Of a DNA stretch of 16,655 nucleotides, positions 7,876 through 14,981 are shown in pieces. Source of the stretch: JAGTVG01 sp964389805 (GTDB lineage: Bacteria > Bacteroidota > Bacteroidia > Cytophagales > Cyclobacteriaceae); the NCBI GenBank assembly GCA_964389805.1, contig CAYMFU010000047.1, positions 1 through 16,655 of the forward strand, written 5' to 3'. Each line of letters starts with the position of its first letter. The stretch's first letter is position 1. The translations under genes and the position numbers were made by a program. The notes under the pieces are model-generated. The model made no database searches, was not told the DNA's origin, and saw only the letters and a list, made by a program, of their open reading frames with translations.

Positions 7876-8358
7876 TTAAGTTAATCCATGTTCATCAATG
7901 ATCTTTTCCAGAAAATTTGACAGAGACTCATCTAAGAGTTCGTAGACCAGTTGGAAACCATTTGGCCCACCATAATAGGGATCTGGCACATCTGATCCCG
8001 ATTGTTGACCATCAAATTCCCTCATAATTAAAACTTCGGCTTTTCCATTGCCATGGTTTTCCTTGAGCCGAAGAATGTCATCGTAATTATCACTGTCCAT
8101 AGCTATGATATAATCAAATAGATCAAAATCTTTAGGAGAGATCTGCTGCCCGTAATGGTCTAAGCTTATCCCATTCCTTTTTGCTATATCAACACTTCGC
8201 CGATCAGGCGGATCATTGATATGCCAGCCTGAAGTCCCGGCGCTATCAGAGTAAATTAATTTCTTTAATCCAGCCTCCTCAACCTTCCGTTTAAATATTC
8301 CTTCAGCAAGGGGGGACCGGCAGATGTTTCCTAAACATACAAATAATACACCTATCAT
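7876..8358 (-). CDS. Low-molecular-weight protein-tyrosine-phosphatase family protein
   Basis: This cytoplasmic phosphatase has the family's P-loop right at the N-terminus: FVCLGNICRSP, with nucleophile Cys8, Arg14 and Ser15. The general-acid motif DPYYGG follows at 126-131 (Asp126). The 160-residue length is normal. The ATG at 8358 is chosen because it places the cysteine near residue 8, as in the family; an in-frame TTG two codons upstream is possible. It is the first gene of a unit with the fructosamine/ribulosamine kinase, one base apart. The human homologue has been described as a protein-ribulosamine-5-phosphatase, so here it may strip the 5-phosphate from ribose-5-phosphate adducts before the kinase acts, rather than serve as a tyrosine phosphatase. 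A role in capsule regulation, as for Wzb-type enzymes, is less likely because no tyrosine kinase or export gene is nearby. Confidence 0.94.
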   Translation of the reverse strand: MIGVLFVCLGNICRSPLAEGIFKRKVEEAGLKKLIYSDSAGTSGWHINDPPDRRSVDIAKRNGISLDHYGQQISPKDFDLFDYIIAMDSDNYDDILRLKENHGNGKAEVLIMREFDGQQSGSDVPDPYYGGPNGFQLVYELLDESLSNFLEKIIDEHGLT

Positions 8359-8375
8359 ACACAAGTAATTTTTTT

Positions 8376-8383
8376 CAAAAATA
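8376..8383 (-). promoter_or_regulatory. Possible -7 element upstream of the phosphatase gene
   Basis: On the minus strand TATTTTTG (8383-8376) fits TAnnTTTG. No TTTG lies at the expected upstream distance, and the region is very AT-rich. A start site here would leave a leader of only about 10 bases before the ATG at 8358. Confidence 0.25.
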
Positions 8384-8549
8384 ACATCAAAAATGACGGT
8401 TTTGTGGCATTTTATTTATATTTTATTGTATTTATTAAATAAAAATCAATTTTTTAAAAAAAAAGTTCATTTTACCGGTTACATAAGGTTTTGCTCCAGT
8501 ATATAGAAATGCATAACACAAATTTTATTCATACACCTGTTTAACATTT

Positions 8550-8586
8550 ACGAAAGCCTCCTGGGTTATGCCGGGGGGCTTTTCGT
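8550..8586. terminator. Strong hairpin, possibly a bidirectional terminator
   Basis: ACGAAAGCCTCC (8550-8561) pairs with GGGGGCTTTTCGT (8574-8586) in a 12-bp stem with one bulged T and one G-T pair, around a loop of about 12 bases. On the plus strand a T-rich tract follows (TATTTTAATAATTT); on the minus strand the flank is less T-rich. Its position, about 65 bases after the lipoprotein stop codon, suits termination of the gpmI-lipoprotein transcript on the minus strand. The better T-tract is on the plus side, where no clear gene precedes it. Confidence 0.65.
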
Positions 8587-8651
8587 ATTTTAATAATTTA
8601 TTATTTATTGAAATTTTGCTTTTCTAAGGTTTTCTTACCTGACCATATTTT

Positions 8652-9248
8652 TTAGAGTAAGATCTTGCTTATGGAGCGATACAAAGTTGTGTCGCTGAGA
8701 ATCATTTTCTGGAATCCCTCTACTATAATACTGTCTATAACCAGGTTCTCTCTATCTTCCTTATTAAAGATGATTTCAATATACCTCTCAGAATTATAGA
8801 TTGGATTGTTCACATTCTGAAGGGCCTGTATTTTCATTAATTGACCAGAAGCTTTTTCCCAATAGATCTTCTGATAGATGGTCGTTGAATTGCCTGAATC
8901 CAACAAAGTATAATGATCGATCTTAAATTCAAGGCTATCATAGGTTTCGATAGCATAATAAGATCTTAATCCCGGTTTACTGATATCAGCAGTTCGAATG
9001 ATATTCAATTCCCGGGCCCATCCAGCTGAATCGGGAACAAACTGTGTGCTTTCGTTTGAAGATCCGAGACGGGATATCTTTCTTATCTGGTAATTATTAT
9101 TGGTTAAAAGAATGACCTGGGAGTCTACAAGGCCCACCAGGTCGAATGAATTTTGATCAGATTGATTTTCGGTCATATAATCACAGGAAGCCATCCAAAA
9201 TATGAAGATTAGCCCTGCTAATACTGGCCTGAGGTCCATCCGTATCAT
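8652..9248 (-). CDS. Predicted lipoprotein of unknown function, coupled to gpmI
   Basis: I do not recognise a family. The 198-residue product begins with a short basic N-terminus and a hydrophobic stretch (about 8-19), then a lipobox-like MASC with Cys22 as the probable lipid-anchored residue, so it is expected in the cell envelope. The rest looks like a small beta-rich domain with many polar residues and no obvious catalytic motif. Fragments such as SLEFKIDHYTLLDSGNST and KIYWEKASGQLMKIQ (middle third) suggest strands of a lipocalin-like or barrel-like fold, but this is a guess. The gpmI stop codon and this ATG abut exactly (TAAATG), so translation is very likely coupled and both genes share one mRNA. 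A second ATG three codons in would also keep the signal sequence. Confidence 0.8.
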   Translation of the reverse strand: MIRMDLRPVLAGLIFIFWMASCDYMTENQSDQNSFDLVGLVDSQVILLTNNNYQIRKISRLGSSNESTQFVPDSAGWARELNIIRTADISKPGLRSYYAIETYDSLEFKIDHYTLLDSGNSTTIYQKIYWEKASGQLMKIQALQNVNNPIYNSERYIEIIFNKEDRENLVIDSIIVEGFQKMILSDTTLYRSISKILL

Positions 9249-10775
9249 TTATTTCTCAATTAGCACCTCGCCCGTCATATCTTCAGGGATCGCTTCGCCC
9301 ATGAGTGTCAATATGGTGGGTGCAAGGTCGCCTAACTTACCATCCTTCATATCAGGACGTAAGTCGTTGTCAACCAGAATACAAGGTACAAGATTTGTTG
9401 TATGTGCCGTATTTGGCGTACCATCATCGTTGATCATAAAGTCTGAATTTCCGTGATCTGCTATAATAATAATAGCATAATCATTTTTCAAAGCAGTCTC
9501 TACCACAGATTGCGTACAGGAATCAACGGTTTCGCAGGCAGTCACCGCAGCCTGGAAATCCCCTGTATGTCCTACCATATCCGGGTTTGCAAAATTCAGG
9601 CACACAAAATCAACTTCTCCCTTATCAAGTTCAGGAATGATCTTGTCCCGGATCTCATAAGCACTCATTTCCGGCTTGAGATCATAAGTGGCCACTTTAG
9701 GTGAAGGACATAATATCCTGGATTCTCCATCGAAAGGATTTTCCCTGCCTCCTGAAAAGAAAAAGGTCACATGAGGATATTTTTCGGTTTCAGCAATGCG
9801 AATTTGTTTCCTGCCTCTTTTGCTTAAAGTTTCACCAAGCGTATTTTCCAGATTATCTTTATCAAAAATGACCTTTATATCTTTAAAAGAATTGTCATAA
9901 TTGGTCATGGTAACATAATAAAGGTCCATGGTTTTCATATCCTGATCAGGGAAATCTTGTTGTGTCAGGGCAATTGTGATCTCACGTAACCTGTCCGTCC
10001 TGAAATTAAATCCAAATACTACGTCCTCTGGCTCTATCACTGCAAGCGGCTGGTCATTGTCATCCACATGTATTATGGGTTTTATGAATTCATCGGTTAC
10101 ACCAGCATCGTATGAGTCCTGAATAGCACTGAAAATGTCCGTTGTATGCTCTCCTTCTCCTTTTACCAGGGCATCATATGCAAGTTTTACGCGTTCCCAG
10201 CGCTTATCCCTGTCCATTGCATAATACCGCCCTATAACCGTGGCGATTTGCCCCGTAGTCGCATCGAGGTGTTCCTGAAGTTCTTTTACAAATCCCATAC
10301 CACTTTTCGGGTCAGTATCCCGACCGTCGGTCAGCACATGGATATACACTTCTTCCAAACCATGATCATTTGCAATGCTGACCAGACCTTTCAGGTGATC
10401 GATATGAGAGTGAACTCCACCGTCAGAAACAAGGCCTATCAGATGCAGTTTCTTACTTTTTTCTTTGGCATATTTTAAGGCATCCAGGTAAACCTCATTT
10501 TTATCCATTACTTTCTCTTTAATCGCTTTATTGATCTTTACCAGGTCCTGATAAACAACCCTTCCAGCTCCGATATTCATATGACCAACTTCCGAGTTTC
10601 CCATCTGCCCATCAGGCAGTCCGACAGATAAACCAGACGCATTCAACCGGCTATGTGAATATTTCCCATATAATGAGTTCAGGAATGGAGTATTTGCTTT
10701 GTCTATGGCTGACACTTCGGGATTGGTGGCAATTCCCCATCCATCCAATATCATTAGAATTACTTTCTTGTTCAT
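9249..10775 (-). CDS. gpmI: 2,3-bisphosphoglycerate-independent phosphoglycerate mutase
   Basis: It interconverts 3- and 2-phosphoglycerate in glycolysis and gluconeogenesis, using two metal ions (usually manganese) and a phosphoserine intermediate. The 508-residue length is standard. The N-terminal metal motif LMILDGWG contains Asp11, and the catalytic serine lies in GQMGNSEVGHMNIGAG (Ser61). The substrate-binding segments DGRDTDP (150-156) and GRYYAMDRD (182-190) are present. The second metal cluster is NPDMVGHTG (Asp399, His403), ADHGNSD (Asp440, His441) and the histidine in AHTTN (His458). The N-terminus MNKKVILMILDGWG is the expected one, so the ATG at 10775 is sound. It is the promoter-proximal gene of a pair with the lipoprotein gene and is divergent from the DUF4783-nadC operon. 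On the minus strand a TAGTTTTG at 10862-10855 could be its -7 element, but no matching upstream TTTG was found. Confidence 0.98.
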   Translation of the reverse strand: MNKKVILMILDGWGIATNPEVSAIDKANTPFLNSLYGKYSHSRLNASGLSVGLPDGQMGNSEVGHMNIGAGRVVYQDLVKINKAIKEKVMDKNEVYLDALKYAKEKSKKLHLIGLVSDGGVHSHIDHLKGLVSIANDHGLEEVYIHVLTDGRDTDPKSGMGFVKELQEHLDATTGQIATVIGRYYAMDRDKRWERVKLAYDALVKGEGEHTTDIFSAIQDSYDAGVTDEFIKPIIHVDDNDQPLAVIEPEDVVFGFNFRTDRLREITIALTQQDFPDQDMKTMDLYYVTMTNYDNSFKDIKVIFDKDNLENTLGETLSKRGRKQIRIAETEKYPHVTFFFSGGRENPFDGESRILCPSPKVATYDLKPEMSAYEIRDKIIPELDKGEVDFVCLNFANPDMVGHTGDFQAAVTACETVDSCTQSVVETALKNDYAIIIIADHGNSDFMINDDGTPNTAHTTNLVPCILVDNDLRPDMKDGKLGDLAPTILTLMGEAIPEDMTGEVLIEK

Positions 10776-10850
10776 GCTATAATGCTTTATAAATAAATAA
10801 ATTCTAGTTATTTCGCTACTTTTGATTTATTTTGAAGAATGATGATATAA

Positions 10851-10883
10851 TTTGCAAAACTAATCAATGATGGCATAGTTTTG
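10851..10883 (+). promoter_or_regulatory. Candidate Bacteroidota-type promoter of the DUF4783-nadC operon
   Basis: TTTG at 10851-10854 and TAGTTTTG at 10876-10883 are separated by 21 bases, matching the phylum consensus in sequence and spacing. The start site would fall near 10889, about 25 bases before the ATG at 10914. The same segment also carries a minus-strand TAGTTTTG (10862-10855), so the two divergent transcripts may begin in overlapping DNA. Confidence 0.55.
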
Positions 10884-10913
10884 GCTGTATAACTCATGTA
10901 ATTTGAACAGTGT

Positions 10914-11327
10914 ATGGTAAATAAAAAATTTCAATGGTTTGTTCTTTCTGGATTGTTATTTTTTCTCCTGACTGGCGAGAGAGGGGACGTCTATGCACAG
11001 GATAATGTGATCGACAATGTGAAGACGGCTATGGGGTCCGCTAGTTCTAAAGAACTATCGCAATATTTTGGGAGCATCGTCGAATTGAATTTTGATGGAG
11101 AAAAATCGAGCTACAGCAAGAGCCAGGCTGAATTTGTATTGAAAGATTTTTTCAAGAAAAATCCACCACTCGATTTCGAATACATTCACCAGGGATCATC
11201 AAAGCAGGGTTTCAGATATGTAATAGGGAAATATACCATTGAAAGCAGTTCTTTCCGGGTATATATTCTGTTTAAGAAAAATGAGAATACATATTACGTA
11301 GACACCATTGATTTCACCCGGGAGTAA
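10914..11327 (+). CDS. DUF4783 family exported protein
   Basis: The 137-residue product has a signal peptide (hydrophobic core about 8-20, likely cleavage after VYA at 28), so the mature part of about 109 residues acts in the periplasm or outer envelope. The mature part reads as a small alpha/beta domain: a helix near 31-52, then strands and helices including the segment QAEFVLKDFFKKNPP (71-85). It ends in strands around RYVIGKYTI and FRVYILFKK. This fits DUF4783, a short NTF2-like family known from Bacteroidota and, as I recall, often placed next to nadC. No active-site residues can be named. It is first in a plus-strand operon, 54 bases before nadC, and has a good promoter candidate. The function is unknown, and its link to NAD synthesis rests only on gene order. 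Confidence 0.85.
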   Translation: MVNKKFQWFVLSGLLFFLLTGERGDVYAQDNVIDNVKTAMGSASSKELSQYFGSIVELNFDGEKSSYSKSQAEFVLKDFFKKNPPLDFEYIHQGSSKQGFRYVIGKYTIESSSFRVYILFKKNENTYYVDTIDFTRE

Positions 11328-11381
11328 TATTCATTTAAGGCTTATATTCTTTCTTTAATTGGCATTGTATAATTTTGTGCC

Positions 11382-12242
11382 GTGATTCCTAATTATGTAA
11401 CGCAAGTAGCACTTGATAAGATCATCCTCGATGCGATCAGGGAAGATCTGGGAGATGGCGACCATTCAACACTGGCTGTTATTCCTGAAGGTAAAACAGG
11501 AAAAGCAAGATTAATGGCCAAAGAAAATGGAATAATAGCAGGGCTAAGCCTGGCTGAGATCGTTTATGGAAAATTCAATAAGGAGATCTTTGTAGAATTT
11601 TATTTCAAGGATGGCGATAAAATTAATAAAGGAGATATCATCTTTGAAGTCAGTGGAAATGCAAGGGATATATTATCATCGGAACGTCTTGTATTGAATT
11701 TTATGCAGCGAATGAGTGGTATTGCTACCTATACGCGTAGGCTTGCAGACCTGATCGATGATCTGCCAGTCCAGTTGTTGGATACCCGGAAAACAACTCC
11801 AAATCTAAGAATGCTTGAAAAATGGGCGGTTTTAATTGGAGGAGGTGCCAATCATCGCATTGGCCTGTTTGATATGATCATGTTAAAAGACAACCATATC
11901 GATCTGGCAGGAGGAATACGAATGGCAGTGGAGAAAACGGCAGAATATCTTGCAAAAACCGGGAAAGAGCTGAAGATTGAAATAGAAACCCGGAACCTGG
12001 AGGAGGTTGAAGAAGTAGTTAATATTGGTCAGGTAGATATTATTATGCTTGATAATATGAATCTTAAAGATATGAGGACCGCTGTTGAAATGATTGATGG
12101 AAAGTTTAAAACTGAAGCATCAGGGAATGTTAATGAGAATACAATTCGGGAAATAGCCAAATGCGGGGTGGATTTTATTTCGGTAGGAGCGCTGACGCAT
12201 TCTATAAAAAGTTTAGATTTAAGTTTATTAACTAAGATATAG
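11382..12242 (+). CDS. nadC: Nicotinate-nucleotide pyrophosphorylase (quinolinate phosphoribosyltransferase)
   Basis: It converts quinolinate and phosphoribosyl pyrophosphate into nicotinate mononucleotide in de novo NAD synthesis. The 286-residue product has the usual length. Motifs are EDLGDGDHST (21-30), SSERLVLNFMQRMSGIAT (99-116) with Arg102, the signature DTRKTTPNLRMLEKWAV (134-150), GGGANHRIGLFDMIMLKDNH (153-172) with His158, Arg159 and Lys169, the metal/substrate acids Glu201 and Asp224, and the C-terminal SVGALTHS (268-275). The start is a GTG at 11382, since the next ATG would remove part of the N-terminal domain. A TAATTTTG at 11370-11377 matches the -7 consensus but is too close to the GTG to serve a leadered mRNA. 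nadA and nadB are not in the window. The next gene begins 6 bases after its stop. Confidence 0.97.
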   Translation: MIPNYVTQVALDKIILDAIREDLGDGDHSTLAVIPEGKTGKARLMAKENGIIAGLSLAEIVYGKFNKEIFVEFYFKDGDKINKGDIIFEVSGNARDILSSERLVLNFMQRMSGIATYTRRLADLIDDLPVQLLDTRKTTPNLRMLEKWAVLIGGGANHRIGLFDMIMLKDNHIDLAGGIRMAVEKTAEYLAKTGKELKIEIETRNLEEVEEVVNIGQVDIIMLDNMNLKDMRTAVEMIDGKFKTEASGNVNENTIREIAKCGVDFISVGALTHSIKSLDLSLLTKI

Positions 12243-12248
12243 GTCATA

Positions 12249-12722
12249 ATGATTGTAAAAACGAAAAAATATCAACTTAGTACCAAAAAATATATTAAGC
12301 TGGGGATGTTAAACATTTTAAGATCACAATGGTGGGTGATCTTGATTGCTCTGGCCATCGCGGCAATGACTTTCGTGATCCCTTCTATTTGGTGGTGGAT
12401 TGGTTCCTTGATCGCCTTTGTATTGTACGGGGTCTTCTGGCTTGTTCAATTTGCCGGTGTTCCGCAATTGGAACAGAATAAGATCCTCTTTGAAAGGCTG
12501 AATTACGAAATAACCAGTCAACAGATCCTGATCAAGCTTAATCCCAAACAGGGGATGCCCATGAAATGGGAAAATATCAAAAGAGTATTTATTGGAAAAG
12601 ATTTCTTTCTTCTGGTATTATCAAAAGCGCAATTCATATACCTGCCATTCAAGATTTTTAATTCGGATAATGAAAGGAAGTTTATGGAGACGATACTGAG
12701 AAGAAAGAATTACATCAAGTAA
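12249..12722 (+). CDS. YcxB-like family membrane protein
   Basis: The 157-residue product has a basic N-terminus, two adjacent transmembrane helices (about 27-44 and 49-69) separated by a short turn, and a C-terminal cytoplasmic domain of some 85 residues. That domain has the YcxB-like pattern: 'YEITSQQILIKL' (86-97), 'MPMKWENIKRVFIGKDFFLLVLSK' compressed around 103-126, and 'YLPFKIF' (131-137), ending in a basic helix. The overall fold resembles a small PH-like module used by many bacterial membrane proteins. The molecular role of YcxB-like proteins is unknown. The ATG is 6 bases after the nadC stop, so it is very likely in the same transcript. Its last 8 bases overlap the 3' end of the convergent DUF721 gene. 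Confidence 0.82.
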   Translation: MIVKTKKYQLSTKKYIKLGMLNILRSQWWVILIALAIAAMTFVIPSIWWWIGSLIAFVLYGVFWLVQFAGVPQLEQNKILFERLNYEITSQQILIKLNPKQGMPMKWENIKRVFIGKDFFLLVLSKAQFIYLPFKIFNSDNERKFMETILRRKNYIK

Positions 12723-13011
12723 ACACAATATCTTCGATAACTCCTTTGCCAAGTTCTTTCTCAAGGATCTCGAGCACCTTGGATTTTGACAAATTAAGCT
12801 CGTTTTTCAAGGGTGCTGACTCAATCTTTACTTTTAGTTTTTTATTGTGAAGGGTAATTTTACCGGTCCTGGAGGCTATGGTCTTTCCCATTATTGACAA
12901 CCATAATTTCTTAATTATTGTGGCCTTATACTTTGAGTCAATCTTATAGTCATCAAGCATATCATTAAATGCCTGTTTTATACCCACCGTATTGCCCCTT
13001 TCAATATTCAT
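12715..13011 (-). CDS. DUF721/DciA-like protein
   Basis: The 98-residue product has the layout of DUF721 proteins: an N-terminal helical part with IKQAFNDMLDDYKI (11-24) and a tryptophan-containing helix (KLWLSIMGKTIASRTGKI, 35-52). A beta segment follows with LKVKIESAPLKNELNLSK (63-80), and then a terminal helix. The family includes DciA, the loader of the replicative helicase in many bacteria that lack DnaC; short Bacteroidota members probably have a related role but are not well studied. It is usually found near recF in this phylum, but here it is the last gene of the ruvX-def-nitrilase run, 9 bases after the nitrilase stop. Its own stop codon lies inside the end of the convergent YcxB-like gene (8-base overlap). 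The family call is moderately sure; the DciA function is inferred. Confidence 0.8.
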   Translation of the reverse strand: MNIERGNTVGIKQAFNDMLDDYKIDSKYKATIIKKLWLSIMGKTIASRTGKITLHNKKLKVKIESAPLKNELNLSKSKVLEILEKELGKGVIEDIVFT

Positions 13012-13020
13012 ACCGGCAAT

Positions 13021-13815
13021 TTACATTTTTATTTGAAATGAATCAAAATCAAGGTGAGAAGGGAATTTATTTCTGTACCCTTTCAATTCCTCATAAGATA
13101 AAACGTAGCGTTTCACAAAAGCATCTTCCCTGTACTCATCTAAAACCTCTCCCTTGGGGTTTGCAATGTTAGAATGCCCATTATAATCTATTCCTCCACC
13201 ATCCTTTCCTACTCTATTCAAACCAACGGAATAACACATATTCTCCACGGCCCTGGCTTTCAGTAATAAATCCCAGGCGGTTATCCGTGCAGCCGGCCAG
13301 TTGGCTACATAAATGAGCGCATCGTATAAAAATGAATCTGAATCAGGATCATAGCTGTTTCTGGACCACACCGGGAACCTGAGATCGTAACAGATGAGTG
13401 TATTTATTTTCCAGCCTTTAATTTCATGTATATGGATCTTATTACCTGCTGCAAAAACCTTATCCTCCCCGATCATTCTGAAAAGATGGCGTTTATCATA
13501 ACAGGAATAATTCCCATCCGGTTCCATACATATCAATCTATTGTAATAATTCGAGTTTTCGTAAACTAGGTAACTGCCAATCAGAACTGCCCCGGACTGC
13601 TTGGCCATATTTCTTAACCATTTAAAGGTTTTACCGTTCATCCTTTCCGCCATGGGTCCGGCATCCATTGAAAATCCGGTATTGAACATTTCAGGTAAAA
13701 GAATGATATCGGATTTCTCTGTCTTCCAGATCTTTTCTTCAAATGAAGCCAGATTGGCATCGATTTTATGCCAATGAATATCAGATTGGATCAGGGTGAT
13801 GCTCAGGTCCTGCAT
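13021..13815 (-). CDS. Nitrilase-superfamily omega-amidase (YafV/NIT2-like)
   Basis: The 264-residue product has the nitrilase Glu-Lys-Cys triad: Glu42 in LLPEMFNTGFS, Lys108 in YDKRHLF, and Cys142 in LICYDLRFPVWSRN. The motif NRVGKDGGGIDYNGHS (200-215) is characteristic of the YafV/NIT2 omega-amidase group. These enzymes hydrolyse alpha-ketoglutaramate (and alpha-ketosuccinamate) to the corresponding keto acid and ammonia, clearing a by-product of glutamine and asparagine transamination. The substrate here is inferred from motif similarity alone. The length matches the group, and the ATG at 13815 begins the first beta strand (LSITLIQSDIHW). The gene sits 9 bases after the peptide deformylase stop and 9 bases before the DUF721 gene, so the three are likely co-transcribed. 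Confidence 0.93.
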   Translation of the reverse strand: MQDLSITLIQSDIHWHKIDANLASFEEKIWKTEKSDIILLPEMFNTGFSMDAGPMAERMNGKTFKWLRNMAKQSGAVLIGSYLVYENSNYYNRLICMEPDGNYSCYDKRHLFRMIGEDKVFAAGNKIHIHEIKGWKINTLICYDLRFPVWSRNSYDPDSDSFLYDALIYVANWPAARITAWDLLLKARAVENMCYSVGLNRVGKDGGGIDYNGHSNIANPKGEVLDEYREDAFVKRYVLSYEELKGYRNKFPSHLDFDSFQIKM

Positions 13816-13824
13816 AATGCAGTC

Positions 13825-14385
13825 TTATTTTTTCTTTTTGGGGAAACGCATGCTGTAATCTACTTTCACATCTCCCCGGCTAATACTGCTCAATTTACCT
13901 TTGAGAAGTCGTTTTTTAAATCCATTCAGGTAATCTGTAAACAGTACGCCTTCCAGATGATCATGTTCATGTTGGATGATCCTGGCCGCTATACCGTCAT
14001 AGGATTCAATATGCTCCTTCCACTCCACATCAAAATAGCGGACGGTCAGCTTTTCATAGCGGGTTACATCTTCCCTGATGCCTGGTATACTTAAACACCC
14101 TTCTTCAAAATCCCATTCTTCTCCCGATTCCTCGAGGATTTCAGGATTAATAAATGTCTTTTTAAAATCCGGGTATTTTTCGTCTTCCATCGGGGAGGTA
14201 TCCACGATAAAAAGACGTATACTTTTACCTACTTGAGGAGCGGCAAGTCCTACTCCGGAAGCTTTATGCATGGTATCAAACATTTCCTCGGAGAGCTGTT
14301 TAACATCAACGGCCCCATCTTTCTCAATTTCCTCTGTTTGTGCCCTTAATACCGGATCACCATAAGCTACTATTGAATAAGCCAT
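13825..14385 (-). CDS. def: Peptide deformylase
   Basis: It removes the formyl group from the N-terminal methionine of new proteins, acting at the ribosome exit. The 186-residue product has all three signature motifs: GVGLAAPQVG (44-53), EGCLSIPG (95-102) with metal ligand Cys97, and QHEHDHLEG (138-146) with His139, catalytic Glu140 and His143. The N-terminus (MAYSIVAYGDPVLR) is canonical, so the ATG at 14385 is secure. It ends in a lysine-rich tail (FPKKKK). It lies downstream of ruvX but is separated from it by 146 bases that contain two good promoter candidates, so it probably starts its own transcript with the nitrilase and DUF721 genes behind it. Confidence 0.98.
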   Translation of the reverse strand: MAYSIVAYGDPVLRAQTEEIEKDGAVDVKQLSEEMFDTMHKASGVGLAAPQVGKSIRLFIVDTSPMEDEKYPDFKKTFINPEILEESGEEWDFEEGCLSIPGIREDVTRYEKLTVRYFDVEWKEHIESYDGIAARIIQHEHDHLEGVLFTDYLNGFKKRLLKGKLSSISRGDVKVDYSMRFPKKKK

Positions 14386-14393
14386 ATTTCGAA

Positions 14394-14447
14394 CAAAATT
14401 ACGCGATGGTGCAAAATTACCAAATTGGATTGATTATTTCATTCAAA
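14394..14447 (-). promoter_or_regulatory. Tandem Bacteroidota-type promoters of def
   Basis: On the minus strand TAATTTTG occurs twice, at 14419-14412 and at 14401-14394, each an exact TAnnTTTG match. The proximal one has TTTG (14424-14421) exactly 19 bases upstream, the textbook spacing, and would give an almost leaderless def mRNA. The distal one, followed by C as in the extended consensus, has TTTG (14447-14444) 24 bases upstream and would give a leader of about 20 bases. Confidence 0.55.
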
Positions 14448-14531
14448 GAATTGTATTAATAGAAGGATTTTGATCCTTTTTGATAAAACAAGCGATCTTT
14501 TTTGTCCTTTAGGAATAACACAATTGTCATT

Positions 14532-14954
14532 TCAGTGCCCAAAAGATTTTCGCTCAAGGTAAGATTGCAGAATGATCGTTGCACTTATTTTATCAATATT
14601 CCCTTTATCTCTCCTGTACTTTTTCGTTGTACCCCCTTTCACCATGGCATCCATCGCCATTGAGGAAGTATACCGCTCATCAACCAGAAATAACTCTTTG
14701 TCTGGAAATTGTTCATTTAATTTATTAGCCATTTGCTTTACAGCGGCGGTAGTATGTGTTGGACTCCCATCCGGTTTCACCGGATCACCAAGTGCAAATC
14801 CATCAACTTCCTCACCAGAACAATACCGTTTCAGATATTCCAACAATTGGCTCGTTTCAATTGCCTTCAATGGAGTGGCGATCATCTGATCAGGATCAGT
14901 GACAGCCAGACCGGTTCTTTTTAGTCCCAGATCTATACCAATTATTCTACCCAA
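14532..14954 (-). CDS. ruvX: RuvX/YqgF-type RNase H-like nuclease (putative Holliday junction resolvase)
   Basis: The 140-residue protein is a compact RNase H-fold nuclease. In other bacteria the family processes 16S rRNA ends, and it has been proposed as a Holliday junction resolvase. The acidic active site is complete: Asp8 in IIGIDLGLKRTG, Glu93 in LVDERYTS, and Asp121 in IDKISATIILQSYL. The conserved GDPVKPDGSP lies at 56-65. The start appears to be TTG at 14954: no ATG or GTG is available between the upstream in-frame TAG (14972-14970) and the first beta strand, and starting here preserves the strand. It is transcribed away from the S41 protease, and its promoter is not evident. Downstream def is likely independent. 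Confidence 0.95.
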   Translation of the reverse strand: MGRIIGIDLGLKRTGLAVTDPDQMIATPLKAIETSQLLEYLKRYCSGEEVDGFALGDPVKPDGSPTHTTAAVKQMANKLNEQFPDKELFLVDERYTSSMAMDAMVKGGTTKKYRRDKGNIDKISATIILQSYLERKSFGH

Positions 14955-14981
14955 AACACTTGTTATTTGCTATTAAAACCG

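Noticed and set aside
14463..14480. Small hairpin AAGGAT-TTTG-ATCCTT followed by T residues between ruvX and def
   Set aside because: The 6-bp AT-rich stem has its T-run on the plus strand, where there is no gene to terminate, and in the ruvX direction it is not followed by T residues. Too weak to call a terminator.
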